Assembly (NCBI GenBank): GCA_002397315.1
Contig: DHAE01000023.1
Span: forward strand, 78,770-142,769
Direction of reading: 5' to 3'
From: Comamonadaceae bacterium UBA4962
GTDB taxonomy: Bacteria > Pseudomonadota > Gammaproteobacteria > Burkholderiales > Burkholderiaceae_C
DNA: 64,000 nucleotides
Below are positions 45,275 to 54,229 of the stretch, piece after piece. The notes below the pieces were generated by a model. The model made no database searches. It saw only the letters and a list, made by a program, of their open reading frames with translations, and was not told the origin of the DNA. Made by a program: the position numbers and the translations under genes. Numbering within the stretch: position 1 is the stretch's first letter; each line of letters starts with the position of its first letter.

Positions 45275-45778
45275 TCAGGCGCCCGTCTGCATCGCCCGCA
45301 CCTTGGCAGAGAGGCGCTCGCAGACCGAGGGAGATACGAACTTGTCCACCTCGCCCCCCAGCACCGCGATCTCGCGCACGAAGGTGCTGCTGATGAACTG
45401 GAACTTGTCGCTCGGCGTGAGGAAGACGGTCTCGACTTCCGGCATCAGGCTGCGGTTCATGCCGGCGAGCTGGAACTCGTAGTCGAAGTCGGTCACCGCG
45501 CGCAGCCCGCGCACCATGGCCTTGCCGCCGCGCGCGACCACGAAGTCGCGCAGCAGGCCGGAGAAGCTCTCCACCTGCACCTGCGGGTACGGCCGCACGG
45601 CCTCGCGGACCATCTCGATGCGTTCTTCCAGGCCGAACAGCGTCTTCTTGTGGTGGCCGGCCGCCACCGCCACGATCACGCTTCCGAACAGTTGCGTGGC
45701 GCGGCGCACCACGTCCTCGTGGCCCAGCGTGATGGGATCGAAGGTGCCGGGGTAGATGGCGAGGACGTTCTGGGACAT
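45275..45778 (-). CDS. coaD: Pantetheine-phosphate adenylyltransferase
   Basis: A 167-residue enzyme of coenzyme A synthesis. The HxGH-type motif is YPGTFDPITLGHEDVV, and FISSTFVREIAVLGGEV is typical for the C-terminal part. It follows rsmD on the same strand with an 84-base gap, a common pairing. With panB and panC it places three coenzyme A genes in the window. Confidence 0.97.
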   Translation of the reverse strand: MSQNVLAIYPGTFDPITLGHEDVVRRATQLFGSVIVAVAAGHHKKTLFGLEERIEMVREAVRPYPQVQVESFSGLLRDFVVARGGKAMVRGLRAVTDFDYEFQLAGMNRSLMPEVETVFLTPSDKFQFISSTFVREIAVLGGEVDKFVSPSVCERLSAKVRAMQTGA

Positions 45779-45862
45779 GGGCGACGGGTCTCCTGGAGGA
45801 AGGCAGACAAAGGCGGACGAAGGGGCGGACGGATTATTGCCTGCCTGCCGGGCGGAGCGGCT

Positions 45863-46501
45863 TCAGGCCCTGCGCAGCAGGTGCGCATGCACGGCGCCGG
45901 CCTTGAGGTGCCGGTACAGGACCAGGCCATGGGCCGCCAGCGCGGCCTCGTCCCAGGCCTGGGGAGCTTCCAGGTAAATGAACCCGTCTGCGGCCAGGGC
46001 GGGCGCGGCGGCGGCGAGCGCGGGCTCGAACAACTGGCCGTCGAACGGCGGATCGAGCAGCACCAAGTGCGCCGCACCGGCGGGCTGCTGGCGCAGCACC
46101 GACGTGCCGTCACCGCGCTGCACGCGCACCGCGGACGCGCCGAGCTTCGTGCAGGCCTGGCGCAACTGGTCGGCGAGGCCTGCATCGCTCTCCACCAGCA
46201 GCACGTCGGCCGCGCCGCGCGAAGCGGCCTCCAGTCCCAGCGCGCCGGTGCCGGCGAAGGCATCGATGCAGCGCCAGCCGGACAGGTCCTGCCCAAGCCA
46301 GTTGAAGAGCGTCTCGCGCACCCGGTCCGGCGTGGGCCGCAGGCCGGGACGCGAGGGCACGGGCAGGCGCGTGCGCTTCCAGACGCCGCCGATGATGCGG
46401 ACCTCCCCGGCGCCCTGGTGCGCGGGTTTTCGGGGGCCCGCCCCGGAACCGGAACCAGCCCCCCGGGCGGACGGTCCCGCCTTGCGCGGCGCCGGGCTCA
46501 T
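45863..46501 (-). CDS. rsmD: 16S rRNA (guanine(966)-N(2))-methyltransferase
   Basis: A 212-residue SAM-dependent methyltransferase. VRIIGGVWKRTRLPVP and RPTPDRVRETLFNWLG are signature segments, DAFAGTGALGLEAASRGA binds SAM and LLDPPFDGQLF is the catalytic DPPY-type motif. The N-terminal ~30 residues are a Gly/Ser/Pro-rich extension. The start overlaps the upstream M16 gene stop by four bases. Confidence 0.95.
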   Translation of the reverse strand: MSPAPRKAGPSARGAGSGSGAGPRKPAHQGAGEVRIIGGVWKRTRLPVPSRPGLRPTPDRVRETLFNWLGQDLSGWRCIDAFAGTGALGLEAASRGAADVLLVESDAGLADQLRQACTKLGASAVRVQRGDGTSVLRQQPAGAAHLVLLDPPFDGQLFEPALAAAAPALAADGFIYLEAPQAWDEAALAAHGLVLYRHLKAGAVHAHLLRRA

Positions 46502-47862
46502 GGCGCGCTCCCGCCCACGACCACCGTCACCATGCGGTCGGGCTGCAGCTTGCGCGCCATCGCGGCGCGGATGTCCGCGGCGGTCAATGCCTCCACGCGG
46601 TCGGTCCAGTGCTCCAGGTAGTCGAGCGGCAGGTCGTTCCAGGCGATGTTCACCACGTTGCCCAGCAGCTTGCGGTTGCTGTCAATGCGCAGCGCGAAGC
46701 CGCCGATGAGGTTGTCCTTGGCGGCGCGCAGCTCGGCCGCGGTCGGGCCCTCGGCCACGAAGCGGGCGAGCACGTCGCGCGAGACCTGCACCGCCTGCTG
46801 GGCCTGGTCCGGACGGGTCTGCAGGGCGACCACGAACGGCCCCGCATCCAGCCCCGGCGCGAACTGGCTGGAGACGCTGTAGCTCAGGCCGCGCTTCTCG
46901 CGCACCTCTTCGGTCAACCGCGAGGTGAATCCTCCGCCGCCCAGGATGTGGTTGCCCACGAGCAGCGCGAGGAAGTCTGGATCCTTGCGGGGGAAGCTGG
47001 GCTGGCCGATCAGCACATGGGCCTGCGCGGAGGCGAAGGGAATCCGCACGTCCTGCGGCTGGGCGAGCGGCTGCACCGGCGGCACCGCCGGCAGGGGCGC
47101 GCAGCCCGCCGCATCCGTCGCGGGCAGGCGCGCGAGCAGCGTGTGCACCAGGGCCTGGGCGCGTGCCCGGTCGATGGCGCCGACGATGCTGACGCGCGCC
47201 CGGCAGGCCTGCACGTAGCGGTCGTGGAATTGCTGCAGATCGGCCACCTCGATGCGTGCGAGCGTGTCCGGCGTGGCGCGCTGGCCGTACGGATGCACAC
47301 CGTAGAGAGCCTGGCTGAATGCCCGGGAAGCGACCGTGCCGGGGCGGGTTTCCGCTTCCTTGAGCGCTGCGCTCCAGCGTGCACGCTCGCGCTGCCAGAC
47401 GGGCTCCGGGAATGCGGGCTCGGCGATCTGCCGTGCGGCCAGGACGGCGGCGCGGTCCAGCAGGGCCGGGTCGGTGAGCGAGCGCAGCGCATAGCTGAAA
47501 CCATCGCGCTCGGCCGACGCCTGCAGGCTGGCGCCCAGATCGGCCCAGGCCTCGCCCAGCGCGTTCTCGTCCATCGCGGGCCCGGCGCCGTCCGCACGCA
47601 CGCCCTTGGAAGACATCGCGGCCACGGCGCTCGCGAGGCCGGCCTGCGGCGCGGGGTCACGCCGGGAACCGGCATCGAAATCGACCTGCACGTCGACCAT
47701 CGGGATGCCGGGGCTTTCGACCAGCCAGACGCGCGCGCCGCTGGGTTCGGTCCAGTGCTGGATGGGCAGGAGCGCCCAGGCGGACGGCGCGGCCAGCAGC
47801 CATGCGGCAGCGGCGAGCGCGGCGCGGGCCGCGGTTTTTCGGAAGGCGGGGTTCATCGTCAT
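46498..47862 (-). CDS. M16-family peptidase homologue, non-catalytic partner
   Basis: A 454-residue secreted M16 protein with an N-terminal signal peptide. The catalytic HxxEH is absent: the corresponding helix reads ASAVAAMSSKGV. The C-terminal half keeps the substrate-binding FTSRLTEEVREKRGLSYSV. This is the usual inactive half of a two-gene M16B pair acting on peptides in the periplasm. A second ATG two codons later is possible. It lies 28 bases after the catalytic partner. Confidence 0.9.
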   Translation of the reverse strand: MTMNPAFRKTAARAALAAAAWLLAAPSAWALLPIQHWTEPSGARVWLVESPGIPMVDVQVDFDAGSRRDPAPQAGLASAVAAMSSKGVRADGAGPAMDENALGEAWADLGASLQASAERDGFSYALRSLTDPALLDRAAVLAARQIAEPAFPEPVWQRERARWSAALKEAETRPGTVASRAFSQALYGVHPYGQRATPDTLARIEVADLQQFHDRYVQACRARVSIVGAIDRARAQALVHTLLARLPATDAAGCAPLPAVPPVQPLAQPQDVRIPFASAQAHVLIGQPSFPRKDPDFLALLVGNHILGGGGFTSRLTEEVREKRGLSYSVSSQFAPGLDAGPFVVALQTRPDQAQQAVQVSRDVLARFVAEGPTAAELRAAKDNLIGGFALRIDSNRKLLGNVVNIAWNDLPLDYLEHWTDRVEALTAADIRAAMARKLQPDRMVTVVVGGSAP

Positions 47863-47890
47863 GGAGTGTTCTTTCCGGGCGGGCAGCGCC

Positions 47891-49342
47891 TCAGTGCATG
47901 CGGCCGTCGGAGCTCGCGGGCGCGGCGGGCCGGCGGGTGCCGGGCGCCACGGGCTGGGGCAGGAGCGTGGCCACGGTGAGCTGGTCGTCGCCGAAGTAGC
48001 GCGCCGCCACCGACTGCACTTCGGCCGGCGTCACGCCGCGCAGCAGCGCCAGCAGGCGCGCATCGGCATCGGGCGGCAGGCCCTGCACCCAGTTGCTGCC
48101 CAGATCGCTCGCCTGCGCCTGCAGCGAATCGCGGGCGTAGATGGTGGATGCGGCCCACTGCGTCTTCACGCGCGCGAGTTCCGCCTCGCCCACGCCCTCG
48201 CGCGCCACCCGCGCCACCTCGGCGCGCAGCGCGGCCTCGACCTGCTGCGCGGTCTTGCCGGCCGCGGGCACGCCGGTGAGCAGGAACAGGCTCGGGCCCC
48301 GGCCCATGACCGAGGCACCGCTGTCGGCCCCGTCCGCGACGCGGTCGGCGCCCTGGCTGAGCGCGCGTTCCAGCCGCGCGCCGTCGTAGCCGCTCAGCAC
48401 GCCGGAGAGCACCATCAGCGCCAGCGCATCGCGGTCGGTGTCGGTGAGATCGGTCAGGCGCTGCAGGCCCGGCACACGGAAGGCCAGCGCCACGTAGGAC
48501 TGCTCAGCGGGCGCCTTGAAGTCGATGCGCCGCAGGCCGCGCTGCGCGGGCTCGGTGCGCGGCTTGCGCGCCGGCACGGCCCGCGCGGGGATGCGGCCGT
48601 AGGTCGCCTCGGCGAGCTTGCGCACGGCCTCCGGGTCCACGTCGCCGGCCACCACGATGGCGGCGTTCGCGGGCACGTACCACTGGCGGTGGAAGGCGCG
48701 CACGTCCTCGGGTGTCATCGAATCCAGGTCGCTCATCCAGCCGACGATCGGGCGGCGGTAGGGGGATGCGGTGAAGACGGCGGCGTTCAACTGCTCCATG
48801 AGGGCTGCGCGCGGCTGGTCGTCGGTACGCATGCGGCGCTCTTCCTTGATGACCTCGATCTCCCTGGTGAACTCCGCGTCCGGCCAGGCGTTGTGGGCGA
48901 AGCGGTCGGATTCGAGCCGCATGACCTCGGCGAGGCGCGCGGCCGGAATCTGCTGGTAGTAGCCGGTGTAGTCGCGGCTGGTGAACGCGTTCTCCTGCCC
49001 GCCCAGCGCGGCCACGCGGCGCGAGAACTGGCCGGGCGGCACGGTCTTCGTGCCCTTGAACATCATGTGCTCCAGCGCGTGGGCCACGCCGGAGGTGCCG
49101 TCCACCTCGTCCATCGAGCCCACGCGCACCCATACCATGTGCACCGCCGTGGGCGCGCGCCGGTCCGGCTGCACGAACAACTGCATGCCGTTGCGCAGCG
49201 TGTACTGGCGCACGGCGGGCGCCGGCGTGCCGGGCTGCGAGCCCTCGGCGGACGTGGGTGCGGGAGCGTTGGCGGCAGCGGGGGTTTGCGCCCCGGCATG
49301 CACGCAGGCCAGCAGGGCCAGGAGGGTGAATGCGCGTTTCAT
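47891..49342 (-). CDS. M16-family zinc peptidase, catalytic partner
   Basis: A 483-residue periplasmic zinc protease with a signal peptide (MKRAFTLLALLACVHAGAQ). The inverted zinc motif HALEH is at residues 88-92 and the third ligand Glu lies in EFTREIEVIKEERRM. A Pro/Ala-rich linker separates signal and domain. It starts 29 bases from the divergent ftsY start, so promoters overlap. Confidence 0.93.
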   Translation of the reverse strand: MKRAFTLLALLACVHAGAQTPAAANAPAPTSAEGSQPGTPAPAVRQYTLRNGMQLFVQPDRRAPTAVHMVWVRVGSMDEVDGTSGVAHALEHMMFKGTKTVPPGQFSRRVAALGGQENAFTSRDYTGYYQQIPAARLAEVMRLESDRFAHNAWPDAEFTREIEVIKEERRMRTDDQPRAALMEQLNAAVFTASPYRRPIVGWMSDLDSMTPEDVRAFHRQWYVPANAAIVVAGDVDPEAVRKLAEATYGRIPARAVPARKPRTEPAQRGLRRIDFKAPAEQSYVALAFRVPGLQRLTDLTDTDRDALALMVLSGVLSGYDGARLERALSQGADRVADGADSGASVMGRGPSLFLLTGVPAAGKTAQQVEAALRAEVARVAREGVGEAELARVKTQWAASTIYARDSLQAQASDLGSNWVQGLPPDADARLLALLRGVTPAEVQSVAARYFGDDQLTVATLLPQPVAPGTRRPAAPASSDGRMH

Positions 49343-49371
49343 AGAATGGATGCGATTCTAAGAACCCGCCA

Positions 49372-50691
49372 ATGTTCAGTTTTTTCAAGAAGAAACCCAC
49401 CACGCCGCCCACTCCCGAGGTCCCGGCGCTCCCTCCCCTGCCCACGGCCCCTGCGGACTCCGCGGCGGCCACCATGCCCGCCACGGTGCCGCCCCCCTCC
49501 ACTGCCGAGCTGCCTGCCGGCGAGCCCACGGCGCAGCCATCGGCATTCGGATGGCTGCGCAATCCGTTCGGCAAGGCACCCGCGCCTGCGCCAGGGGTCG
49601 CAGAGCCTTCGGTGCCGCTGCGCCCTGCTGACCCCACGACGACGCCCGGACACGGGCCAGGCGTGGCAGCGGAGCCCTCCGCGCCCGCCCCGGCCTGGGC
49701 ATCCCCTTCCGCACCCGCTCCGGTCCCTGTGCACGCGCCCGCCCCGATGGCGGTCACTACGGCGCCCGCGACGGTGCCCGCGGCCTCTCCCGGGCGCTCG
49801 GGCTGGCTGGACCGCCTCAAGAACGGCCTGCGCAAGACGGGCACCAGCATCGCCACCGTCTTCACCGGCACCCAGATCAGCGAGGCGCTGTACGAAGAGC
49901 TGGAAGAAGCGCTGCTCATGGCCGACACCGGCGTGAAGGCCACGCAGCACCTGCTGGACGATCTGCGGCGCCGCGTAAAGGAATCCAAGGCCACCGAGCC
50001 GGCCGCCGTGAAGGCGCTGCTGGCCGACGCGCTCGCCGACCTGCTGCGGCCGCTGGAGAAGCCGCTGGAGATCGGCCGCCACACGCCCACGGTGATCATG
50101 GTCGCGGGCGTGAACGGCGCGGGCAAGACCACCTCGATCGGCAAGCTCACCAAGCACCTCGCCACCGAGGGTGCGGCCGTGCTGCTCGCCGCGGCCGACA
50201 CCTTCCGGGCCGCCGCGCGCGAGCAGCTCGGCGTGTGGGCCGACCGCAACACGGTGGAAATCGTGAGCCAGGACGGCGGCGACCCCGCCGCCGTGAGCTT
50301 CGACGCGGTGAGTGCCGGCAAGGCCCGCGGCAAGGACGTGGTGCTGGTGGACACGGCCGGCCGCCTTCCCACGCAGCTGCACCTCATGCAGGAGCTGCAG
50401 AAGATCAAGCGCGTGATCACCAAGGCCGACGGCACGGCGCCGCACGAGGTACTGCTGGTGATCGACGGCAACACCGGGCAGAACGCCCTCGCGCAGGTGC
50501 GCGCCTTCGACGATGCGCTGCAGCTCACGGGCCTGATCGTCACCAAGCTGGACGGCACCGCCAAGGGCGGCGTGCTGGCCGCGATCGCGCAGGAGCGGCC
50601 CATCCCCGTGTACTTCATCGGCGTGGGCGAGAAGCTCGAAGACCTCGAAACCTTCAGCGCCCGCGAGTTCGCCCAGGCCCTGCTGGCCTGA
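49372..50691 (+). CDS. ftsY: Signal recognition particle receptor FtsY
   Basis: A 439-residue GTPase that docks SRP-ribosome complexes at the membrane. The N-terminal ~150 residues are a long Pro/Ala-rich acidic region, the N domain follows, and the G domain has GVNGAGKTTSIGKL near 247, DTAGRLPTQLHLMQEL and TKLDGTAKGG. The start MFSFFKKKP carries the basic membrane-targeting segment. Confidence 0.97.
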   Translation: MFSFFKKKPTTPPTPEVPALPPLPTAPADSAAATMPATVPPPSTAELPAGEPTAQPSAFGWLRNPFGKAPAPAPGVAEPSVPLRPADPTTTPGHGPGVAAEPSAPAPAWASPSAPAPVPVHAPAPMAVTTAPATVPAASPGRSGWLDRLKNGLRKTGTSIATVFTGTQISEALYEELEEALLMADTGVKATQHLLDDLRRRVKESKATEPAAVKALLADALADLLRPLEKPLEIGRHTPTVIMVAGVNGAGKTTSIGKLTKHLATEGAAVLLAAADTFRAAAREQLGVWADRNTVEIVSQDGGDPAAVSFDAVSAGKARGKDVVLVDTAGRLPTQLHLMQELQKIKRVITKADGTAPHEVLLVIDGNTGQNALAQVRAFDDALQLTGLIVTKLDGTAKGGVLAAIAQERPIPVYFIGVGEKLEDLETFSAREFAQALLA

Positions 50692-50951
50692 GCGGCGCGG
50701 CAACGGCGCCGCAAGGGCCGGGGGACCGCCCTCAGCGCGACCAGGCGCGCGTCGATTGCCGCTGCGCGCGAGGCCTTCGGGTCTCGGGACCGCGGGAGCA
50801 CAGGCGCAACCCCCTGCGGACTCTGCCCGACAGGAGCGCATCCCATGGCGCGAGTGGCTGGGAAGGTACGGAGACACAGGCGTCCTTCCTACGAGCGGCC
50901 GGAGTGGCCAAAAGACAATGGGACTACTCCACCCACTCCAAGGAAAACGCA
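50692..50951. other. 260-bp gap between ftsY and the hemerythrin gene
   Basis: No gene seen. GCGGCGC/GCGCCGC arms at 50692-50712 may end ftsY but lack a T-run. The ribosome-binding site AAGGA for the hemerythrin gene lies at the right end. TCCTACG occurs at 50888 without matching arms. Confidence 0.45.
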
Positions 50952-51443
50952 ATGCCCACGACCGCACGCACCCCCGCCGACGCATGCAGCCTCCTCGATG
51001 CAGACCACCGCAAGGTCAAGAAGATGTTCAAGGAATACGAGGAGCTGGCCGGCTCCAAATCCAAGACGTCGATCGCCAAGAAGCGCGAACTCGCGGACCA
51101 GATCTGCCTGGAGCTGACGGTACATGCCCAGATCGAGGAAGAGATCTTCTACCCCGCCCTGCGGGAGGCCCTGCGCGACACCGACCTGCTCGACGAGGCC
51201 GAGGTGGAACATGCCAGCGCCAAGGACCTGATCGCGCAGATCCAGGAAGCCGACCCGACGGACGACAAGTTCGATGCCAAGGTCACGGTGCTGGGCGAGT
51301 ACATCGACCACCACGTGAAGGAAGAACGCAACGAGATCTTCACCAAGGCCCGCGCCGCCCGCAAGCTCGACCTGGTGGCCATGCGCGACACGCTGCAGGC
51401 CCGCAAGGAAGCGCTGATGGAAGAGATGCAGGCCATGGCCTGA
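50952..51443 (+). CDS. Hemerythrin HHE-domain protein
   Basis: A 163-residue four-helix protein. His and Glu ligands for a di-iron site are suggested by LLDADHRKVKKMF, TVHAQIEEEIFYPAL, AEVEHASAKDLI and YIDHHVKEERNEIF. Such proteins bind oxygen or protect Fe-S proteins; the role here is unknown. Monocistronic with its own terminator. Confidence 0.93.
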   Translation: MPTTARTPADACSLLDADHRKVKKMFKEYEELAGSKSKTSIAKKRELADQICLELTVHAQIEEEIFYPALREALRDTDLLDEAEVEHASAKDLIAQIQEADPTDDKFDAKVTVLGEYIDHHVKEERNEIFTKARAARKLDLVAMRDTLQARKEALMEEMQAMA

Positions 51444-51475
51444 TCGCTCGTCCCCGCAGATTCCTGCACTCCCCT

Positions 51476-51509
51476 ATCGCCCGCCCCGGCCTTGCCGGAG
51501 GCGGGCGAT
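51476..51509 (+). terminator. Hairpin terminator after the hemerythrin gene
   Basis: Perfect 10-bp outer arms ATCGCCCGCC and GGCGGGCGAT with an inner CCGG/CCGG-type stem; followed by TCGC, so the U-tract is weak. Confidence 0.7.
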
Positions 51510-51529
51510 TCGCATTGGGAGCCGCGTCG

Positions 51530-51598
51530 GTGGGCCTCCTACCGCCGCCGGGCCCACAAAACACTTCGGAAAAACGAGCATTTCTCCTACAGAAATGC
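51530..51598. promoter_or_regulatory. Two hairpins with TCCTAC loops upstream of a chemoreceptor gene
   Basis: First: arms GTGGGCC (51530-51536) and GGCCCAC (51551-51557), loop beginning TCCTACC. Second: arms GCATTTC (51578-51584) and GAAATGC (51592-51598), loop TCCTACA. They precede an AT-rich stretch with the likely promoter of the receptor gene. No T-run follows. Function unknown. Confidence 0.55.
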
Positions 51599-51723
51599 CA
51601 ATTTCATTACATACGATTACATTAAGTGCGTTTTCTTCACAAATGCACCGCGTGTGCGCGCATGGCCGTGTCATTTCGATCAGACACGTACAGCCCCTCT
51701 CTTCCCCTTCCACGAAAGACTGT

Positions 51724-53346
51724 ATGAACTTGGACAACTGGACGATACGTGCCAAATTGATCGCCGGCTTCGGCATCGTGCTGGTCATTGCCTGTGTCGT
51801 CAGCCTGCTCGGCATTGCCAACCTCTCCAGCATGAACGAGCGGTCCGCCGAGATTTCCCGCAAGGCGCTGCCGAGCGTGGCGGCGGCCGGCTCGATCAGC
51901 CGCGACCTCTCCGCCCTGCGCATCGCCCGCCTGGGACTGATCCTCACCGGCCCCAACTCGCCGATGCCGCAGGCCATCACGGTGGTGGAGAACGCGAGTG
52001 CCGCCCTGAACGCGTCGGTGACCGCCGCAGCGCCCCTGTTCACCAGCCCCGAGGAAAGCAAGATCTACCAGGATCTGCGCACCCAGGTCGCCAACTACAG
52101 CTCGACGCTGCCGCAACAGCTGGCGTACGCGCGCGACAACAACATCGACGCGGTGCGCGGCATCTTCGTGGGCCCGGCCGCTGTGGCCTACCGTGCGGCC
52201 AACAAGGCGCTCGACGACCTGATCGCCATCAACAACAAAGGCAGCGAACTGGCCGCCGACCGGGCCATGGACACCTACCACGATGGCCGCCTGCAACTGA
52301 TCATCGGCCTGGTCGCCATGGTGGCCCTGAGCGGCGTGATCGCCGTGATGCTGGCCGGCAACCTGTCGCGCCGCGCGCGCCTGTGCTCCGATGCAGCGCA
52401 CCGCATGGCACGCGGCGATCTGAGCCACCCGCTGGACGCATCCGGCCGCGACGAACTCGCACAGATGCTGCAGGCGCTGGAGGCCACGCGTGAACACCTG
52501 CGCATCACCGTGGGCAATGTGCGCCACAACGCGGAAGCCGTGGCCACGGCCAGCGCGGAAATCTCCCAGGGCAACCAGGATCTGAGCGGCCGCACCGAAA
52601 GCCAGGCCAGCGCCCTGGAGCAGACCGCCGCGTCCATGGAACAGCTGGGCTCGACCGTGCAGCAGAATGCCGACAGCGCGCGCCAGGCGAACCAGCTGGC
52701 CAAGAACGCCGCCGCCGTGGCAACACAGGGCGGGCATGTGGTCAGCCAGGTGGTGGAGACGATGCGCGGCATCAACGAGTCGTCGCGCCAGATCTCGGAC
52801 ATCATCCAGGTCATCGACAGCATCGCGTTCCAGACCAACATCCTGGCACTGAACGCGGCCGTGGAAGCTGCCCGGGCCGGCGAACAGGGCCGCGGCTTCG
52901 CCGTGGTGGCCAGCGAGGTGCGCAGCCTGGCGGGCCGCTCCGCCGACGCCGCCAAGGAGATCAAGACCCTCATCGGCGCCAGCGTGGAACGCGTGACGGC
53001 CGGCAATGCGCTGGTGGACCAGGCCGGCACGACCATGACCGAGATCGTCGGTGCCATCCACCGTGTGACGGACATCATGGGCGAGATCAGCGCCGCCAGC
53101 GTGGAGCAGGCATCCGGTGTGGGCCAGGTGGGCGAGGCCGTGGCGCAGATGGACCACGCCACGCAGCAGAATGCCGCGCTGGTCGAGGAAATGGCGGCAG
53201 CGGCCGGCAGCCTGAAGAAGCAGGCGGACGATCTGGTGCAGGGAGTGGCAACCTTCAACCTGGGCGACGGCCGCATCGCCGTGGCCGGGAACGCCCACCG
53301 TCCTGCCATGGAGTTTTCGCGCCCCGTGGCGGCTCTGCCGGGGTAA
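51724..53346 (+). CDS. Methyl-accepting chemotaxis protein (four-helix-bundle sensor)
   Basis: A 540-residue classical receptor: first transmembrane helix at about 10-31, a periplasmic four-helix-bundle sensor, second helix near 195-215, HAMP, then the signalling domain with IQVIDSIAFQTNILALNAAVEAA in two parts and methylation helices. Ligand unknown. The ATG at 51724 begins MNLDNWTIRAKL, typical for this class. It stands alone with a 280-base upstream region. Confidence 0.95.
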   Translation: MNLDNWTIRAKLIAGFGIVLVIACVVSLLGIANLSSMNERSAEISRKALPSVAAAGSISRDLSALRIARLGLILTGPNSPMPQAITVVENASAALNASVTAAAPLFTSPEESKIYQDLRTQVANYSSTLPQQLAYARDNNIDAVRGIFVGPAAVAYRAANKALDDLIAINNKGSELAADRAMDTYHDGRLQLIIGLVAMVALSGVIAVMLAGNLSRRARLCSDAAHRMARGDLSHPLDASGRDELAQMLQALEATREHLRITVGNVRHNAEAVATASAEISQGNQDLSGRTESQASALEQTAASMEQLGSTVQQNADSARQANQLAKNAAAVATQGGHVVSQVVETMRGINESSRQISDIIQVIDSIAFQTNILALNAAVEAARAGEQGRGFAVVASEVRSLAGRSADAAKEIKTLIGASVERVTAGNALVDQAGTTMTEIVGAIHRVTDIMGEISAASVEQASGVGQVGEAVAQMDHATQQNAALVEEMAAAAGSLKKQADDLVQGVATFNLGDGRIAVAGNAHRPAMEFSRPVAALPG

Positions 53347-53639
53347 GCAACCCTGAGTGGCGCGTGCGCTGCGCCCGGCGCACGCGGACCGGCAGCAGTG
53401 CACGCCCTCCTCTGCGTCGGCCCATGCCATCCCATGGGCTCGACCGGTGCCAGTGCGCGCTTGGCGGCAGCAACTGCGTCGATCCGGTGCATCGCGCCGG
53501 CTTTTCCCCGGATTGTTTGGATTTCGCAAACAGTGAGGGAGAGACTTGCCTGTTTATCTGCGGCAGGCACATCGGTAAATTCCTGGCAACGATATTCCAC
53601 GGGGCGTGCAGCCCCGCAAAATCGCGAAAGGAAACCCCG
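53347..53639. other. 293-bp gap before the RidA gene
   Basis: No gene seen. A CGGGGC/GCCCCG stem with a five-base loop lies at 53600-53616, about 13 bases before the AAAGGA ribosome-binding site, and might influence translation. AT-richer sequence around 53510-53600 is the likely promoter region. Confidence 0.4.
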
Positions 53640-54089
53640 ATGCCCCTCCCCTCTGCCTCCCCGCGCGACGTCGTCTTTCCACCCGGACGCCAGGCGCTCT
53701 ACGAGAAGAACCGCTACTCCCCCGCCATCCGCTCCAACGGTTTCCTGTTCGTCTCCGGCCAGGTCGGCAGCCGTCCCGACGGGTCCCCCGAGCCCGACTA
53801 CCAGGCCCAGGTGCGGCTGGCGTTCGACAACCTGAACGCCATCCTGCAGGCCGCGGGCTGCACCTTCGACGACGTGATCGACGTGACGGTGTTCATGGTG
53901 GACCCCGAGAAGCACTTCGACGCGGCCTGGGCGGTGGTGGGCGAGTACTGGGGCGATGCGCCGCACCCGACGCTGACCGGCGTCGGGGTGACATGGCTGT
54001 ACGGGTTCCAGTTCGAGATCAAGGTGATTGCGAAGCTGCCGGAGGAATCGGCATCAGGCTCCGGCTCAGCGGTCAGTCCTGCCGGTTGA
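53640..54089 (+). CDS. RidA/YjgF-family protein
   Basis: A 149-residue trimeric-fold protein. Family marks are NGFLFVSGQVGSRPDG, ALNAILQAAGCTFDDVI and the C-terminal IEIKVIA-type strand (FEIKVIAKL). The catalytic Arg of true RidA, expected near position 105, is not evident (PTLTGVGVTWL), so it may not be an imine deaminase. Function uncertain. Confidence 0.85.
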   Translation: MPLPSASPRDVVFPPGRQALYEKNRYSPAIRSNGFLFVSGQVGSRPDGSPEPDYQAQVRLAFDNLNAILQAAGCTFDDVIDVTVFMVDPEKHFDAAWAVVGEYWGDAPHPTLTGVGVTWLYGFQFEIKVIAKLPEESASGSGSAVSPAG

Positions 54090-54140
54090 TCGCCGGCAAT
54101 GCGCAAAACCGACGAAATACACGCTGGCGCAGCCGGCAGC

Positions 54141-54157
54141 CCCTGTCCTACGCAGGG
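54141..54157. promoter_or_regulatory. Hairpin with TCCTAC loop upstream of the CIRCE element
   Basis: Arms CCCTG and CAGGG enclose TCCTACG, 16 bases before the rpoH CIRCE element. Short stem; function unknown. Confidence 0.4.
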
Positions 54158-54172
54158 TGAGGAACTTTGGCT

Positions 54173-54199
54173 TTAGCACTCGATCGAAGAGACTGCTAA
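54173..54199. promoter_or_regulatory. CIRCE element (HrcA operator) upstream of rpoH
   Basis: TTAGCACTC (54173-54181), exactly nine bases, then GACTGCTAA (54191-54199). The CIRCE consensus is TTAGCACTC-N9-GAGTGCTAA, so only one base differs. It ends 30 bases before the rpoH ATG. Confidence 0.9.
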
Positions 54200-54229
54200 A
54201 GTGAAAGCTTGGAAGAAAGGATTTCTGGA

